From CALLPQ01 sp038531745 (GTDB taxonomy: Bacteria > Pseudomonadota > Alphaproteobacteria > Caulobacterales > Parvularculaceae): 64,000 bases of DNA. Below the pieces are notes generated by a model. The model did no database searches, was not told the origin of the DNA, and saw nothing but the letters and a program-made list of their open reading frames with translations. Positions 17,761-27,873 of the stretch are shown piece after piece. The DNA lies in contig JBCBBJ010000010.1 of NCBI GenBank assembly GCA_038531745.1, positions 1 through 64,000 of the forward strand. Direction: 5' to 3'. Made by a program: the position numbers and the translations under genes. Within the stretch, counting starts at the first letter, position 1. Each line of letters begins with the position of its first letter.

Positions 17761-18741
17761 ATGTCGAATATATTTTTGGCGAAGAAGAAGACGACACCAC
17801 TGTTCGCAATTGGCAGTCCGGTCAGCATTCTGGCCGCGACGGCGCTGGGTGTGGCGCTGATCACCCCGCCGTTAAGTCCAGTGTTTGCCCAGGAAAAAGT
17901 TGGTCAAGAGACCGGTGAGCAAACACGGGCAGACGCCAACCCTTTTGCCCGTTTTGCCAACCACAGCACGGATAGCCGCTCGGCGATCAATTATGATCAG
18001 GTTGATGATTTTATTGAGGCGGTGTCAGTGCGCAGCCGGGGGCGGACGAAATTTCGCTACGCCATTTTGCGCGACGCCGGGGGGCCTTACCTGGACCAGT
18101 TTATTGACTTTCTTGAAGCGCGCGATCCCGCAATCTTCTCAAAAGACGAGCAATTGGCCTATTGGTTAAACCTGCATAATCTTCTGGTCCTTTCAGCCAT
18201 TACGACCGACGCACCTGGCAAATCACTTGAGCGGTTTCGCGGCACACCGGCCAACCCCGGCGCCGGCTGGACCAAAAAACGCGTAACGGTTGCCGGCGTT
18301 GCGCTATCCCTAGCCGATATTGAAGACAAGATCATTCTCGCCAATTGGCCTGACGCCACGAGCCTTTATGGCCTGTATCAGGGCGCACGCGGTGGCCCCG
18401 CCTATCCCCCTAAAAGCTTCACCGGCACCACTGTTGTCACCCAATTGGCAGAGGCCGCTGGCACAACGATTAACCGGCGCGGCACACTATCAATCAAGAA
18501 AGACGTCTTGTCCGTACCCGCCTATTTCGCCTGGTATGGGCCAACAGTCTTTGGCGATGATGAGGCGGGATATCGCGCGCATATCCTCGACCACGCGGAC
18601 GAGAAACTCGCCGCTAGAGTGCGCGCCACAACGCAAATCAAGGTCAAAAAGTTCAGCTATCGGTTGGAAGATGAAATCGTGAGAGCGCAACAGCCCCTTA
18701 ATGGGTCGCTCAACTCTGGCGGTGGTGTCACCGGTTCTTAA
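17761..18741 (+). CDS. Secreted DUF547 domain protein
   Basis: 326 residues with an N-terminal signal peptide (hydrophobic run ILAATALGVALITPPLS and cleavage after VFAQ). The DUF547 domain follows, with EQLAYWLNLHNLLVL, VSLADIEDKIILANWPD-like and the late FAWYGPTVFGDD...FLSYL-like region. DUF547 proteins have a papain/transglutaminase-like relationship but no established reaction. The start at 17761 is six bases after AGGAG; an ATG three bases earlier is possible. Single gene between two minus-strand genes. Confidence 0.82.
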   Translation: MSNIFLAKKKTTPLFAIGSPVSILAATALGVALITPPLSPVFAQEKVGQETGEQTRADANPFARFANHSTDSRSAINYDQVDDFIEAVSVRSRGRTKFRYAILRDAGGPYLDQFIDFLEARDPAIFSKDEQLAYWLNLHNLLVLSAITTDAPGKSLERFRGTPANPGAGWTKKRVTVAGVALSLADIEDKIILANWPDATSLYGLYQGARGGPAYPPKSFTGTTVVTQLAEAAGTTINRRGTLSIKKDVLSVPAYFAWYGPTVFGDDEAGYRAHILDHADEKLAARVRATTQIKVKKFSYRLEDEIVRAQQPLNGSLNSGGGVTGS

Positions 18742-18781
18742 GGCTGATTGCCGCCAGATTTCATCCGGCCTTTTGGTCGCT

Positions 18782-21685
18782 TTATTCGTCCGTCGCATTG
18801 ATGAGAATTGGCGCACCAAAACCAAGATCGCCGAGGCGGTCCAGCTGCGTTTTAGCATCGCCCACCACCAGCCAATTCATCTGATCGGTTTTTAGATGGG
18901 TTGCCGCCACCATCTTGAAATCATCCAGTGTCATGGCCTTGATCATATCAATATTCCGTACCCGGTAATCATCGCGATACCCATAGGTTGAGATATCGGC
19001 AAGGATTGAAAGCTTCGCATTAAGCGATTCAGTCTTTAGTGCCTCACCACGCACCAGGGCGCCTTTCATGATGCCAAGATCATCACCGGTAAAGGAGGAC
19101 CCATAACCACCAACAATATCGCGGATCAGATCGATGGATTCTGCCGTCACATTACTCCGTACACTGGACGAAATACGGAAGAACCCGCGATCTTTACCCA
19201 CCCCAAAGCCTGACCCAATGCCGTAGGTGTAGCCGCGATTGACCCGCAATTCAGTATTCAGCCGAGAGGTATAGATATCCCCCAGCAGAAAGTTCATCGC
19301 CCGCGCTTGGGGTAAGGTCGGCGCGTGACCATCAAGGGCGGGACGGGAAATCCGCAAGATCGATTGTTTGGCGTCGGGTACATCGTAAAAATAGATCTTT
19401 GAGGCGGTTACGGGGGTCGGTTGGGCGAGGCTGACCGGGGCGGGCGTTTCGCCATTCCATTCTTTGCCAAGTGCCGCGAACGCCGCCTGGGTTTGAGCAG
19501 GCGTCACGTCACCCACAATCCGCAAGGACGCCCCAGCGGGGGAATAATGGGCCGTATAGAAACTTTTAAGATCATCGAGCGTTACAGCAGCGAGCTTGTC
19601 AGCGGTGCCATAGGCCTGATACCGGAAAACATGGTCTTCCGGGTAATAGAGGGCAGCCTCCTCGCGCCGCGCGATGGCGCCGGGGTTGGCCTCCGCCTGT
19701 TTAATGGCGTCGAGCGTACGACGTTTGAGAAGGTCGAATTCAGCGGCATCCCATCGGGGTTCCAGCATCATCTCCGTCACAAGCGCGATGGTTGCCTCAA
19801 AATTCCGGGCGAGGGTTTGGCCGCTCACATAACTGCCATTGGGCCCCGCTGAGAAATTGATGGAGGAACCCAGTGTTTTGATGGCGTCTTCCAATTCGGC
19901 CGTCGTCCGGTTCTGGGTTCCTTTTTCAAGAAGGTCAGCGGTCAAATTGGCAATTGCCGGTTTTTCAGCCGTACCCCGGTCACGCCCCGCCTCTAACGCC
20001 AGCGAAAAATACACAAGCGGCGTTTCGCCATTCTCAATACCGTATACGGAGATATCATCGCCGACTTGAGCACGCCAGATATCGGGGGAGCGCAAAGCAA
20101 TAGCGTCGCCAAATCCTGGCTCCTGTGTCCGGTCAAAACTGGAAAAAGTTGGCTCAAAGGTGCGCGCCCGGGGATCAAAGTCGGTCTGCGCTTCCGCGCC
20201 GGCAACAATCGGCTCCTCAATTACCGTGGCCCGACTTGCCCCCTCAAGGGCCAGCGCTGGCTTATCGCGTGGCACAAAGCTGGTGGCAATCGTGGCTTTG
20301 TCTTTAATATAGGTTTCGTAGACGCGGCGCACATCGTCCGTTGTCACAGAGAGTAAGCTTTGCACATCCTTACTGATATAGCCTGGATCATCGGTAAACA
20401 GATTATATTCACCAAGTTCAATCGCCTTTCCCAGAACACTCTGCAGATTATTGTAAACACCAACCTCAAGGCCTGCCTTGATGCGCGCCAGGTCTTCCTC
20501 GCTGATGCCGTTTTCTTCAAACCGGCTCAACGCTGTTTCAATAGGTGCGACCAGACCGTCAAGATCGCCGTCATCCGTTGAGCGCACAAACAGATAAATC
20601 TCACCGGCAAGCTCGTAATTGACACTCACCATATCGACGTTGGAGGTCACTTGCGCCTCGTCAATCAACACCTCGTTAAGGGGGGCGCGTTTGCCGCTGG
20701 ACAAATAATCCATGAGCACATCAAGGGCATAGGCATCGGGGTGAAATCGCTCTACCCCCGGCCAAACCATGGTCAGTTGCGGCACGGTGGCAAAAGCATC
20801 TTCGTGGAAAAGCGAGATTGAACCGTCCAGCGTGCCCGGACGTTTAGGTTGATCTTCCACCGGTTCACCCCGGGGGATATCGCCAAAATATTTGGTGACC
20901 AGCGTCTTTGCCTCGACCGGGTCAAAATCACCGGCAATCGTCACGGTCACATTATTGGGCACATACCAACGCGCATAAAAATCTTTCACATCCTGGAGCG
21001 TTGCCGCATCAAGGTCTTCGAGAGACCCAATCACTTGCCAGTTATAGGGATGATCCTCCGGGTACAGTGCTTTCCGGATCACATAGAAATTGTGGCCATA
21101 GGGCTGATTGTCGACCCGCTGGCGTTTTTCGTTTTTGACAACTTGTTTTTCATTGTCGATCACCGGTTGGGTCACCGTATTGATGAACCATCCGAGCTTA
21201 TCGGCCTCAGCCCAGATCACTTTTTCCAACGCGTCGGCAGGGACCGCCTGAAAATACTGGGTCATGTCTTCGGTGGTGAAGCCGTTGGTGCCCTCCCCGC
21301 CGATGCGGGTGTTCATTTCATCGAGGCCGCCATAGCCAAGATTTTCTGAATCGAGAAACAACAAATGCTCAAACAAATGGGCAAAGCCGGTACGCCCCTG
21401 AACCTCTCGCGCAGACCCCACATGAACCGCAAGGTCAATCGCCACAACAGGGTCAGACCTGTCCACATGCAGAACAACCTCCAACCCATTGTCGAGGGTG
21501 AATTTCTCAAATGGAATGGAGAGCGCCGCCGGTGCGTCTGGCCCCCCGGTCGTTTCGGTGGCCGTTTGGGTATCGCCAGCGGGGTCCCCCGTTGCCGTCC
21601 CCGGTGATTTTTCAGCGCAGCCCGCCAGGAAAAAACACACAGCCACGGCGAAGCGCCACACAATAGAGTTGCACAATGGGGTCAT
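18782..21685 (-). CDS. M16 family zinc metallopeptidase, lipoprotein, two-domain
   Basis: 967 residues. The lipoprotein signal peptide ends in LAGC (lipid Cys23), so the enzyme is tethered to the envelope. The first M16 unit carries the inverted zinc motif His103-Leu-Phe-Glu-His107 (GFAHLFEHLLF) plus a downstream Glu in IDNEKQVVKNEKR. The second M16 unit (from about 520) lacks HxxEH and should be the inactive clamshell half, with the R/Y region VNRGYTYGIGSGFG near the C-terminus. GGAGG precedes the ATG at 21685. It belongs to the PqqL/pitrilysin-like peptide-degrading proteases. No pqq genes are nearby. Confidence 0.93.
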   Translation of the reverse strand: MTPLCNSIVWRFAVAVCFFLAGCAEKSPGTATGDPAGDTQTATETTGGPDAPAALSIPFEKFTLDNGLEVVLHVDRSDPVVAIDLAVHVGSAREVQGRTGFAHLFEHLLFLDSENLGYGGLDEMNTRIGGEGTNGFTTEDMTQYFQAVPADALEKVIWAEADKLGWFINTVTQPVIDNEKQVVKNEKRQRVDNQPYGHNFYVIRKALYPEDHPYNWQVIGSLEDLDAATLQDVKDFYARWYVPNNVTVTIAGDFDPVEAKTLVTKYFGDIPRGEPVEDQPKRPGTLDGSISLFHEDAFATVPQLTMVWPGVERFHPDAYALDVLMDYLSSGKRAPLNEVLIDEAQVTSNVDMVSVNYELAGEIYLFVRSTDDGDLDGLVAPIETALSRFEENGISEEDLARIKAGLEVGVYNNLQSVLGKAIELGEYNLFTDDPGYISKDVQSLLSVTTDDVRRVYETYIKDKATIATSFVPRDKPALALEGASRATVIEEPIVAGAEAQTDFDPRARTFEPTFSSFDRTQEPGFGDAIALRSPDIWRAQVGDDISVYGIENGETPLVYFSLALEAGRDRGTAEKPAIANLTADLLEKGTQNRTTAELEDAIKTLGSSINFSAGPNGSYVSGQTLARNFEATIALVTEMMLEPRWDAAEFDLLKRRTLDAIKQAEANPGAIARREEAALYYPEDHVFRYQAYGTADKLAAVTLDDLKSFYTAHYSPAGASLRIVGDVTPAQTQAAFAALGKEWNGETPAPVSLAQPTPVTASKIYFYDVPDAKQSILRISRPALDGHAPTLPQARAMNFLLGDIYTSRLNTELRVNRGYTYGIGSGFGVGKDRGFFRISSSVRSNVTAESIDLIRDIVGGYGSSFTGDDLGIMKGALVRGEALKTESLNAKLSILADISTYGYRDDYRVRNIDMIKAMTLDDFKMVAATHLKTDQMNWLVVGDAKTQLDRLGDLGFGAPILINATDE

Positions 21686-21784
21686 GATGGGGTCCCTCCA
21701 AGATTGACGCGGTACCATGGCTAAATCCGCAAGGTCTGTCTATCGGTCATTACTGAGGGCCCGCGACCATTCATGGGCCCTTGA

Positions 21785-22855
21785 TTATAACCAGCCAGCG
21801 CGTTCAAAGATCGCCACCGCTTCGCGTTGATTTTCGCCCAAAGCCGTTACCGGCAACGTATCTTCTGTAAACATACCAAATGTTGCCACCGGTCCTTCGG
21901 GCGGCACGTCACGGCGGATTGGGTATTCATTATTGCCCGCCGCAAAAGAGGCCTGGATATCCTCGCGCACCAGAAAGCGCAGAAACGACCGCGCATTCTC
22001 GACGTTCGCTGCGTGTACCGTCACGCCGCCGCCGGAGATATTGACATGGGTCCCGCGGCCATCCTCGCCCTGGTCAGGAAAAAGAACGCCAACCTTGGCG
22101 CCGATTGTGTCTGTGCCGGGGCTATCGGCGCCCACATAGCGGGCCACATAATAGGAATTGACGATCGCCACACGGCACAAGCCGGCGGCAACAGCCTCAA
22201 TCTGGGCGGTGTCATTGCCCTGGGGCTTGCGTGCAAAATTCGCCACAACACCTTTTGCCCACGCCTCGGCGGCGGCCGACCCCCTATGCGCGATAATGGA
22301 GGCGAGAAGCGATTGGTTATAAATATTCGATGAAGGCCGTACACAGACCATTCCCTTATAGGCAGGATCGGCAAGGTCAGCATAATTTTCCATGCCGCTC
22401 GGCAAGCCGAGATCGCGGTTATAAATTACAATCCGTGCCCGTTTGGTTAACCCGTACCATTCACCTTCGGGATGGCGGAAGGCGGAGGGCACTGCCGCCT
22501 CTAACACCTCATCGTCCAAAGACGCCAATAGCCCCCGCGATTGCGCACGCCATAACATGCCCGCGTCGGCGGTGAGAAAAAGATCCGCCGGGCTGGCCGC
22601 CCCTTCGCTGGCAAGACGCTCAATCAGGGCATCGCCGCGCCCCTGTATCTGGTTCACGCGAATGCCGGTTTCCGCAGTAAACTGCGCATAGATTTTTTCG
22701 TCATTCTCATAGTGCCGCGCCGAATATAGGTTCACAACGCCCGCATCACCCGGTGCTGTTGCCTGTTCGCCATTTTCGGCGGCACAACCGGCCAACGCCA
22801 GGACACTAACGGCTCGTAAAATCATCAGTACCAGGTTTTTTATGGGTCTATACAT
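21785..22855 (-). CDS. fbpA: Ferric iron ABC transporter, substrate-binding lipoprotein
   Basis: Periplasmic binding protein of the FbpA/FutA/AfuA iron family. The signal peptide ends in LALAGCAAE (lipid Cys). The mature part starts VNLYSARHYENDEKIYAQFTAETGI, typical of the family. The Tyr pair in VNSYYVARYVG near residue 230 is the expected iron-binding YY. The ribosome site GGAGGAG is six bases before the ATG. It follows fbpC on the same strand with a 20-base gap. Its permease partner fbpB is divergent at 24152. Confidence 0.9.
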   Translation of the reverse strand: MYRPIKNLVLMILRAVSVLALAGCAAENGEQATAPGDAGVVNLYSARHYENDEKIYAQFTAETGIRVNQIQGRGDALIERLASEGAASPADLFLTADAGMLWRAQSRGLLASLDDEVLEAAVPSAFRHPEGEWYGLTKRARIVIYNRDLGLPSGMENYADLADPAYKGMVCVRPSSNIYNQSLLASIIAHRGSAAAEAWAKGVVANFARKPQGNDTAQIEAVAAGLCRVAIVNSYYVARYVGADSPGTDTIGAKVGVLFPDQGEDGRGTHVNISGGGVTVHAANVENARSFLRFLVREDIQASFAAGNNEYPIRRDVPPEGPVATFGMFTEDTLPVTALGENQREAVAIFERAGWL

Positions 22856-22875
22856 GATCGTCTCCTCCAAAATTT

Positions 22876-24018
22876 TTAAGGGCGTGGTTCAATCCAAACA
22901 ATACCGTCAGCGCTCAAGGCGCAATCAAGCCGCACGCCGGTGTCAAAAGCCGTCTTTGATAGAAAGGCGATTGAGGTCCCGACCGACTGTCGGGTGCTAT
23001 TTTTATGTGCGGGACCGGTCGCCATGGGCGCCAGAAAGACCCGCCAACCGGGTGCGGCAAACCGGCATTCCGTCACCACAAAGGCACCGCCGGGTGCCAG
23101 TGTGGGCGTAATATGATCCGTACTGATAATAAGATCGGCTGAGCCCGATATTGCCATCGCCTGTTCCCATTTGGGGCGTAGCGCCGCGCGCACCGGCGCA
23201 TCCCCGTTGAAATGGCCAAGGGCAGTGTGAACGCCATCAGCATCAATCATCCCGGTAATTTTTTGTCGCTCAGGGAAAAGCGCCGCGCTAACCAGTGCCG
23301 ATGGCGCCTCATACAAAGACTGAGGCGTGCCTACATCGCGCAGTGACCCCGCGCTTAACAGCGCCAACCGGTCGCCCATCATAATAGCTTCGCCGGGATC
23401 ATGGGTGACAAACAAAACCGTGACGCCATTGTTCTTGAGGATCGATCGCAGTTCCGCCTGTAGCCGCTGACGCAAAACCATGCCGAGGCTGGCAAAGGGT
23501 TCATCCAGCAACAAAACCTTTGGGTTGCGCGCGAGGGCCCGGGCAATGGCAACCCGCTGTTGCTGCCCGCCGGATAGTTCGTGGGGGAACCGGTTAGCGA
23601 AATCCGCAAGGCCCAATTGATCAAGCTGCGCGGCCAAACGTGCCTGCTGCACTGGTACCGGCAAATCGCGCAAACCAAAGCGGATATTTTGGGCAACGGT
23701 CAGGTGGGGAAACAGCACATAATCCTGAAACACAAACCCGATCGGGCGTTCTTCCGGCGGCACCATGGCGTCGGGGCTGGAGAGCGTCTGCCCGTCAAGA
23801 GTGATAGACCCGGTTTGCAGCGCCTCATGGCCCGCAACGAGGCGCAGCAGGGTCGTCTTGCCACAACCGGAGGGGCCAAATACCGTCAGAATTTCCCCCG
23901 CCGCCACCTCAAGACTGACTGCGTTGAGCGCGCCGGGCCGCGGCTGGGCCAAACCGCGTTGGGCACGCCGGGCGGGCCGGTCGAAATGATGGGAAATTTC
24001 AGAAAGGCGAAGGGCCAT
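22876..24018 (-). CDS. fbpC: Ferric iron ABC transporter ATP-binding protein
   Basis: 380-residue ATPase with Walker A GPSGCGKT, Q-loop FQDYVLFPHL, signature LSGGQQQRVAIARAL, Walker B VLLLDEPF and the H-loop His in VTHDPGEA. A C-terminal TOBE-like domain (about 240-380) is typical of the FbpC/PotA/CysA group. It energises the FbpB permease. It is the first gene of the fbpC-fbpA unit and divergent from fbpB across a 133-base region with a palindromic operator. Confidence 0.92.
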   Translation of the reverse strand: MALRLSEISHHFDRPARRAQRGLAQPRPGALNAVSLEVAAGEILTVFGPSGCGKTTLLRLVAGHEALQTGSITLDGQTLSSPDAMVPPEERPIGFVFQDYVLFPHLTVAQNIRFGLRDLPVPVQQARLAAQLDQLGLADFANRFPHELSGGQQQRVAIARALARNPKVLLLDEPFASLGMVLRQRLQAELRSILKNNGVTVLFVTHDPGEAIMMGDRLALLSAGSLRDVGTPQSLYEAPSALVSAALFPERQKITGMIDADGVHTALGHFNGDAPVRAALRPKWEQAMAISGSADLIISTDHITPTLAPGGAFVVTECRFAAPGWRVFLAPMATGPAHKNSTRQSVGTSIAFLSKTAFDTGVRLDCALSADGIVWIEPRP

Positions 24019-24106
24019 GGATTTATTCGGACACGATTTCGCTTGAACAAGATCACGGTAAAAGCGCTAACGCACGCCGCCAAAACGCCGCGCCGCGCAA
24101 GAGTGA

Positions 24107-24121
24107 TAATGTCTCGCATTA
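24107..24121. promoter_or_regulatory. Palindromic operator between fbpC and fbpB
   Basis: TAATG-TCTCG-CATTA is a perfect inverted repeat inside TGATAATG...GCATTAAC, midway between divergent fbpC and fbpB. The TGATAATG arm resembles one half of the Fur consensus. Its position would let one iron regulator control both halves of the transporter. The regulator is not identified. Confidence 0.5.
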
Positions 24122-24151
24122 ACAGGTCGAAAATGCTAGTGCCATTGGCCC

Positions 24152-25828
24152 ATGGTGAGTGCGCATACATCATCAATTGAGGCGACCCCGAACCAATTCA
24201 CCCCCCGGCAGCGATCCCTGCCCTGGGGTCTTTTTGCTGTGGCGTTCCTGTTGATCCTGCCTTCGCTTGCGGTTCTGTCCAGTCTTGCAGGGCTCGCCGC
24301 CCCCCGTGCCACGGACATCGGTGCAGAGCGCCTGGCGACAACGGTCACATATTTTCAGGGCACGGTCTTTTTGTGCCTTGGGGTTGGGTTTGTGGCCAGT
24401 GTCCTCGGTGTGACTGCGGCTTGTCTTGTGACGTTGTGTAGGTTTCCCGGGCGCGCTGTGTTTGGCGTCACCTTGCTGTTGCCCTTCGCGGTGCCAGCCT
24501 ATATCGCAGCCTACTGCTATGGTGATTTTCTATCACCTTTTGGCGGTTTGCGCAGTGTCTTTGCGGCGCTTGGCGTTTCCCTTTCGCCGAGCATGCTGCC
24601 GAACATAAGATCGCTACCAGGCGCCATTATGATCATTGCCCTGACTGTTTATCCCTATGTATATATGGCGGTACGGGCAGACCTAACCGCGCGATCTGAC
24701 AGTTTTTTGGAGGCGGCGCGCAGTCTAGGTACCAACCGGGTTGGCGCGATCATAAATATTCTATTGCCGTGCGCCCGCCCGGCGATCCTTGGTGGGTTAG
24801 CGCTGGCTCTGATGGAAACTGCGGCTGACTTTGGCGTATCGGACTATTTTGGTATCCGTACGCTGACGACGGGTATTTTTCGCACCTGGTATGGGCTGGG
24901 TGATCTGACCGCCGCCGCGCAATTGGCCAGTGGGCTTTTTGTAGTGGCGGCTTTTTTGGTGTTGCTGGACGAGGTGGGGCGGCGCGCACGTTATAACAAC
25001 CCAGTCCGCCGGGCGCGCCCGATTGCGCGGCTGGCCCTATCGCCTCTGGCCAGCCTCGCCGCGATTGTTTTTTGCGCTATCCCGGTTGTATTGGGGTTTG
25101 TGGTACCTGTGGGCGTTCTTGTGGCCCATAGCATTGGCACCGGCCTATCCCCCACCAGTCTGCAAACGCTGTGGGCGGCGAGCGGGAATACGCTTTTCTT
25201 TGCGCTTGGCGCGGCGTTGGTCATTATGGGTCTTGCGGTCTTGTTAGGCTATGGCGCGCGACGCAGCGCGGCCAGCACATCCAACAGTAAAGCCGCCACT
25301 ATAATCATCCGTATGGCAACCTTAGGCTATGCAATTCCAGGGGCCGTTATTGCCGTGGGTATCCTGTTCGTCAGTGGTGCCCTTTTCAAGCCACTTGGAT
25401 TTTCCGTCACACAGGGCGGTATTTTGGTCCTGCTCTACGCTTATGTGGCGCGGTTTATCACTGCCGGATATAATGCCGCCCATGGGGGCCTGAAACAAAT
25501 CAGCCCCCTGATGGATATGGCAGGCCGTAGCCTTGGTGTTGCCGGTGCGCGTCTGGTACGCACCGTTCACGTGCCCCTTGCCTTACCGGCATTGGCCAGC
25601 GGTGCGATTATTGTGATGATTGATGTGAGCCGCGAACTACCGGCAACGCTCCTGCTGCGCCCGTTCAATGTGGAAACGCTGGCAACATCCGTCTACCGAT
25701 TAGCCGCCGATGAGCGTCTTGACGCCGCCGCGCCCATGGCCCTTGCCCTCATCATTGCCGGCTTGATCCCGCTATCATTGCTCGCCGTCGGTCGCCGCCC
25801 ACACCACGCCGGCGCGCAGACACATTAA
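24152..25828 (+). CDS. fbpB: Ferric iron ABC transporter permease (fused two-unit)
   Basis: 558-residue inner-membrane protein with about 12 membrane segments in two homologous halves. Each half has an EAA-type loop that contacts the ATPase: FLEAARSLGTNRVGAIINI near residue 188, and MDMAGRSLGVAGARLVRTV near 457. This matches FbpB/FutB, in which two permease units are fused. It is transcribed away from fbpC-fbpA, so the transporter is split between two divergent units. Either the ATG at 24152 or the following GTG may start it. Confidence 0.92.
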   Translation: MVSAHTSSIEATPNQFTPRQRSLPWGLFAVAFLLILPSLAVLSSLAGLAAPRATDIGAERLATTVTYFQGTVFLCLGVGFVASVLGVTAACLVTLCRFPGRAVFGVTLLLPFAVPAYIAAYCYGDFLSPFGGLRSVFAALGVSLSPSMLPNIRSLPGAIMIIALTVYPYVYMAVRADLTARSDSFLEAARSLGTNRVGAIINILLPCARPAILGGLALALMETAADFGVSDYFGIRTLTTGIFRTWYGLGDLTAAAQLASGLFVVAAFLVLLDEVGRRARYNNPVRRARPIARLALSPLASLAAIVFCAIPVVLGFVVPVGVLVAHSIGTGLSPTSLQTLWAASGNTLFFALGAALVIMGLAVLLGYGARRSAASTSNSKAATIIIRMATLGYAIPGAVIAVGILFVSGALFKPLGFSVTQGGILVLLYAYVARFITAGYNAAHGGLKQISPLMDMAGRSLGVAGARLVRTVHVPLALPALASGAIIVMIDVSRELPATLLLRPFNVETLATSVYRLAADERLDAAAPMALALIIAGLIPLSLLAVGRRPHHAGAQTH

Positions 25829-25848
25829 GACGCAAGCGAGGGGTGACC

Positions 25849-27603
25849 CTAGTTTTTTGGGCCGCGATGGCGTTTTTGTGCCCGCCCGCCCGGGGCCGAT
25901 GCGCCAGAGCCGGGTTTTTTGGACCCGGGTTTGTTGGCCCCCTTGCCTTTGGGCCCCCGACCTTTGGCGCCTCCCGGTTTGGGACCCTTCCCTTTGGGTC
26001 CTCCTTTTTTGAAACCACCACTTTTCGCACCACCGGGCTTGAACCCGCTTTTGCGCTTTGGCGGTCCTTTTTTTGATGCCGGATCCGTGGATTTTTTGTG
26101 CGCCTCCTGGGGGGCATCGCTGCGGTCGCGAGCGGGCTTTGCCGTCTTTGATGCGGGCTTACCGGACTTACTGAATTTGCCAGGACTGCCAGCATTACTT
26201 GGCTTGCCAGACTTCGTTGGCTTGCCTGGCCTATTTGGCTGGCTTGCCTTGCGTGGCTTACGCGCTTCGTCAGACGCCCCCGCCTGGGCTCTGGTTGTCG
26301 GGGCTCTGGTTGCCGGGTCTCTCGATACCGCGTTGTCCGCATTATCGGTTGCGCGTTTTTGCCGGGGTTTTCGATCGGGCTTGCGCGGGCCACGGGGACC
26401 GGACTTACGGGTGGGTCTGCGGCCGCGTTTTGGGCGATCCCCGGGCTCATCAGTACCCGGATCAAGCGGTTCAATACCCTCGATCGTTTCCACGGGCACC
26501 GGTTTGCCCGTCAGTTTTTCAATATCGCGCAGCAAGACCCGCTCCCCCGCGCCACACAGGGAAATGGCGATACCGCTTTGCCCAGCGCGCCCGGTGCGGC
26601 CAATCCGGTGCACATAGGCCTCCGGCACCTCCGGCAATTCAAAATTGATCACATGGGAAACCGCGGGCACATCAATACCGCGCGCGGCAACATCGGTCGC
26701 CACCAGGACCGGCGTCTTACCATCGCGAAACCGGTCCAGCGCCCGTTCCCGCTGGCGTTGGTTTTTATTGCCGTGGATGGCGCCCGCCTTCACATCATTT
26801 TTAGAAAGAAAGAGCGCCAGCTTTTCCGCACCAAACTTTGTTCGGGCAAAGATGATCACCCGGTCGGTTTGTTCCCGCGCCAACAGGGAAAGCAGCGCCT
26901 GGCGTTTGTTGGTGGGGGCCACATGCACAACCGATTGCGCGATCCGGTCCACGGGCTTTGCCGCCGCACCAATGGAAACCTCCACCGGATTATCCAGAAA
27001 TTTGAGCGCCAATTGACGAACTTTTTTCTCCATCGTCGCGGACAGCAATGCCGTCTGGCGCGGTTGCGGGATGGCTTCGGCAAGCCGGGCAATCACCGGC
27101 GCAAAGCCAAGGTCAAGCATCTGATCAGCCTCATCGAGGACCAGATACCGCGTCCCCGTCAGAGAGACGGCCTCCATTCCCATCAAGTCTTCCAGGCGGC
27201 CGGGCGTTGCGATTAAAAGATCGACCCCGTCGCTAAGTTTTTTCGTTTGCGGGCCATAGCGTACCCCGCCCACAACCAGCGCCGTGCGCAATCGCATCTC
27301 GCGCCCATAGGTTTCCACATTTCCGGCAACCTGCCGCGCAAGCTCACGCGTGGGGGCCAGCATCAACACCGTGGCCGTCTTCGGTTTTGGCTTTTTGCGC
27401 TCCTTATAAAGATGATGGAGCAGCGGCAGCACAAAAGCGGCGGTCTTGCCCGTGCCCGTCTGGGCAATGCCGAGCACATCGCGCCCATCCATCAGCGCAG
27501 GGATGATCTCTTGCTGGATCGGCGTCGGGATTTCATAGCCCTCCTGACCCAGCACCCGCAAAAGCGGATCGGCAAGGCCAAAGGCCGGAAAATCTGTGGT
27601 CAT
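25849..27603 (-). CDS. DEAD-box RNA helicase, RhlE-like, with long basic tail
   Basis: 584 residues. The helicase core (about 1-375) has the Q motif FGLADPLLRVLGQEGYEIPTPIQ, motif I AQTGTGKT, Ia PTRELARQ, II DEAD, III SAT, V ATDVAARGID and VI HRIGRTGRAG. From about 390 to the end it is a low-complexity Lys/Arg/Pro/Gly tail with repeated KSGKP, GGxK and KGKGP words, likely an RNA-binding extension. GAGG precedes the ATG at 27603. The 270 bases between it and nrnC hold a possible long leader and no gene. A role in RNA remodelling or ribosome assembly is inferred from the family. Confidence 0.92.
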   Translation of the reverse strand: MTTDFPAFGLADPLLRVLGQEGYEIPTPIQQEIIPALMDGRDVLGIAQTGTGKTAAFVLPLLHHLYKERKKPKPKTATVLMLAPTRELARQVAGNVETYGREMRLRTALVVGGVRYGPQTKKLSDGVDLLIATPGRLEDLMGMEAVSLTGTRYLVLDEADQMLDLGFAPVIARLAEAIPQPRQTALLSATMEKKVRQLALKFLDNPVEVSIGAAAKPVDRIAQSVVHVAPTNKRQALLSLLAREQTDRVIIFARTKFGAEKLALFLSKNDVKAGAIHGNKNQRQRERALDRFRDGKTPVLVATDVAARGIDVPAVSHVINFELPEVPEAYVHRIGRTGRAGQSGIAISLCGAGERVLLRDIEKLTGKPVPVETIEGIEPLDPGTDEPGDRPKRGRRPTRKSGPRGPRKPDRKPRQKRATDNADNAVSRDPATRAPTTRAQAGASDEARKPRKASQPNRPGKPTKSGKPSNAGSPGKFSKSGKPASKTAKPARDRSDAPQEAHKKSTDPASKKGPPKRKSGFKPGGAKSGGFKKGGPKGKGPKPGGAKGRGPKGKGANKPGSKKPGSGASAPGGRAQKRHRGPKN

Positions 27604-27873
27604 TCTGGCCTCATGGTGGGAAAGCAGAAAAGCGCAGGCCAGCGGAACAACATCAACGGGCGTGCTCGAGAGGGGCAGTGTTTTCGGCCCTACCTGCGAG
27701 GGTGTGCGCACACTTGCCCAGCAAAAGCAAGGCTCGTGATGAAAAGAGCCCTGCACGCAATTGTAACCCGTCAACCGCACGCCACCATCGGGACATCATT
27801 CCCCCCTTTCGCGGCGCGCGCTGGGTTGCTAAGCCCAATGCCTCTGGTGGAACTCAGCGGAAAGGCGCGACCC

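Noticed and set aside
26359..27216. Long plus-strand frames opposite the DEAD-box helicase
   Set aside because: Explained by codon bias of the helicase on the other strand, including its low-complexity tail.
27247..27873. N-terminal extension of nrnC by over 200 codons
   Set aside because: It overlaps the helicase coding region and is not related to the exonuclease family, which begins at 27874.
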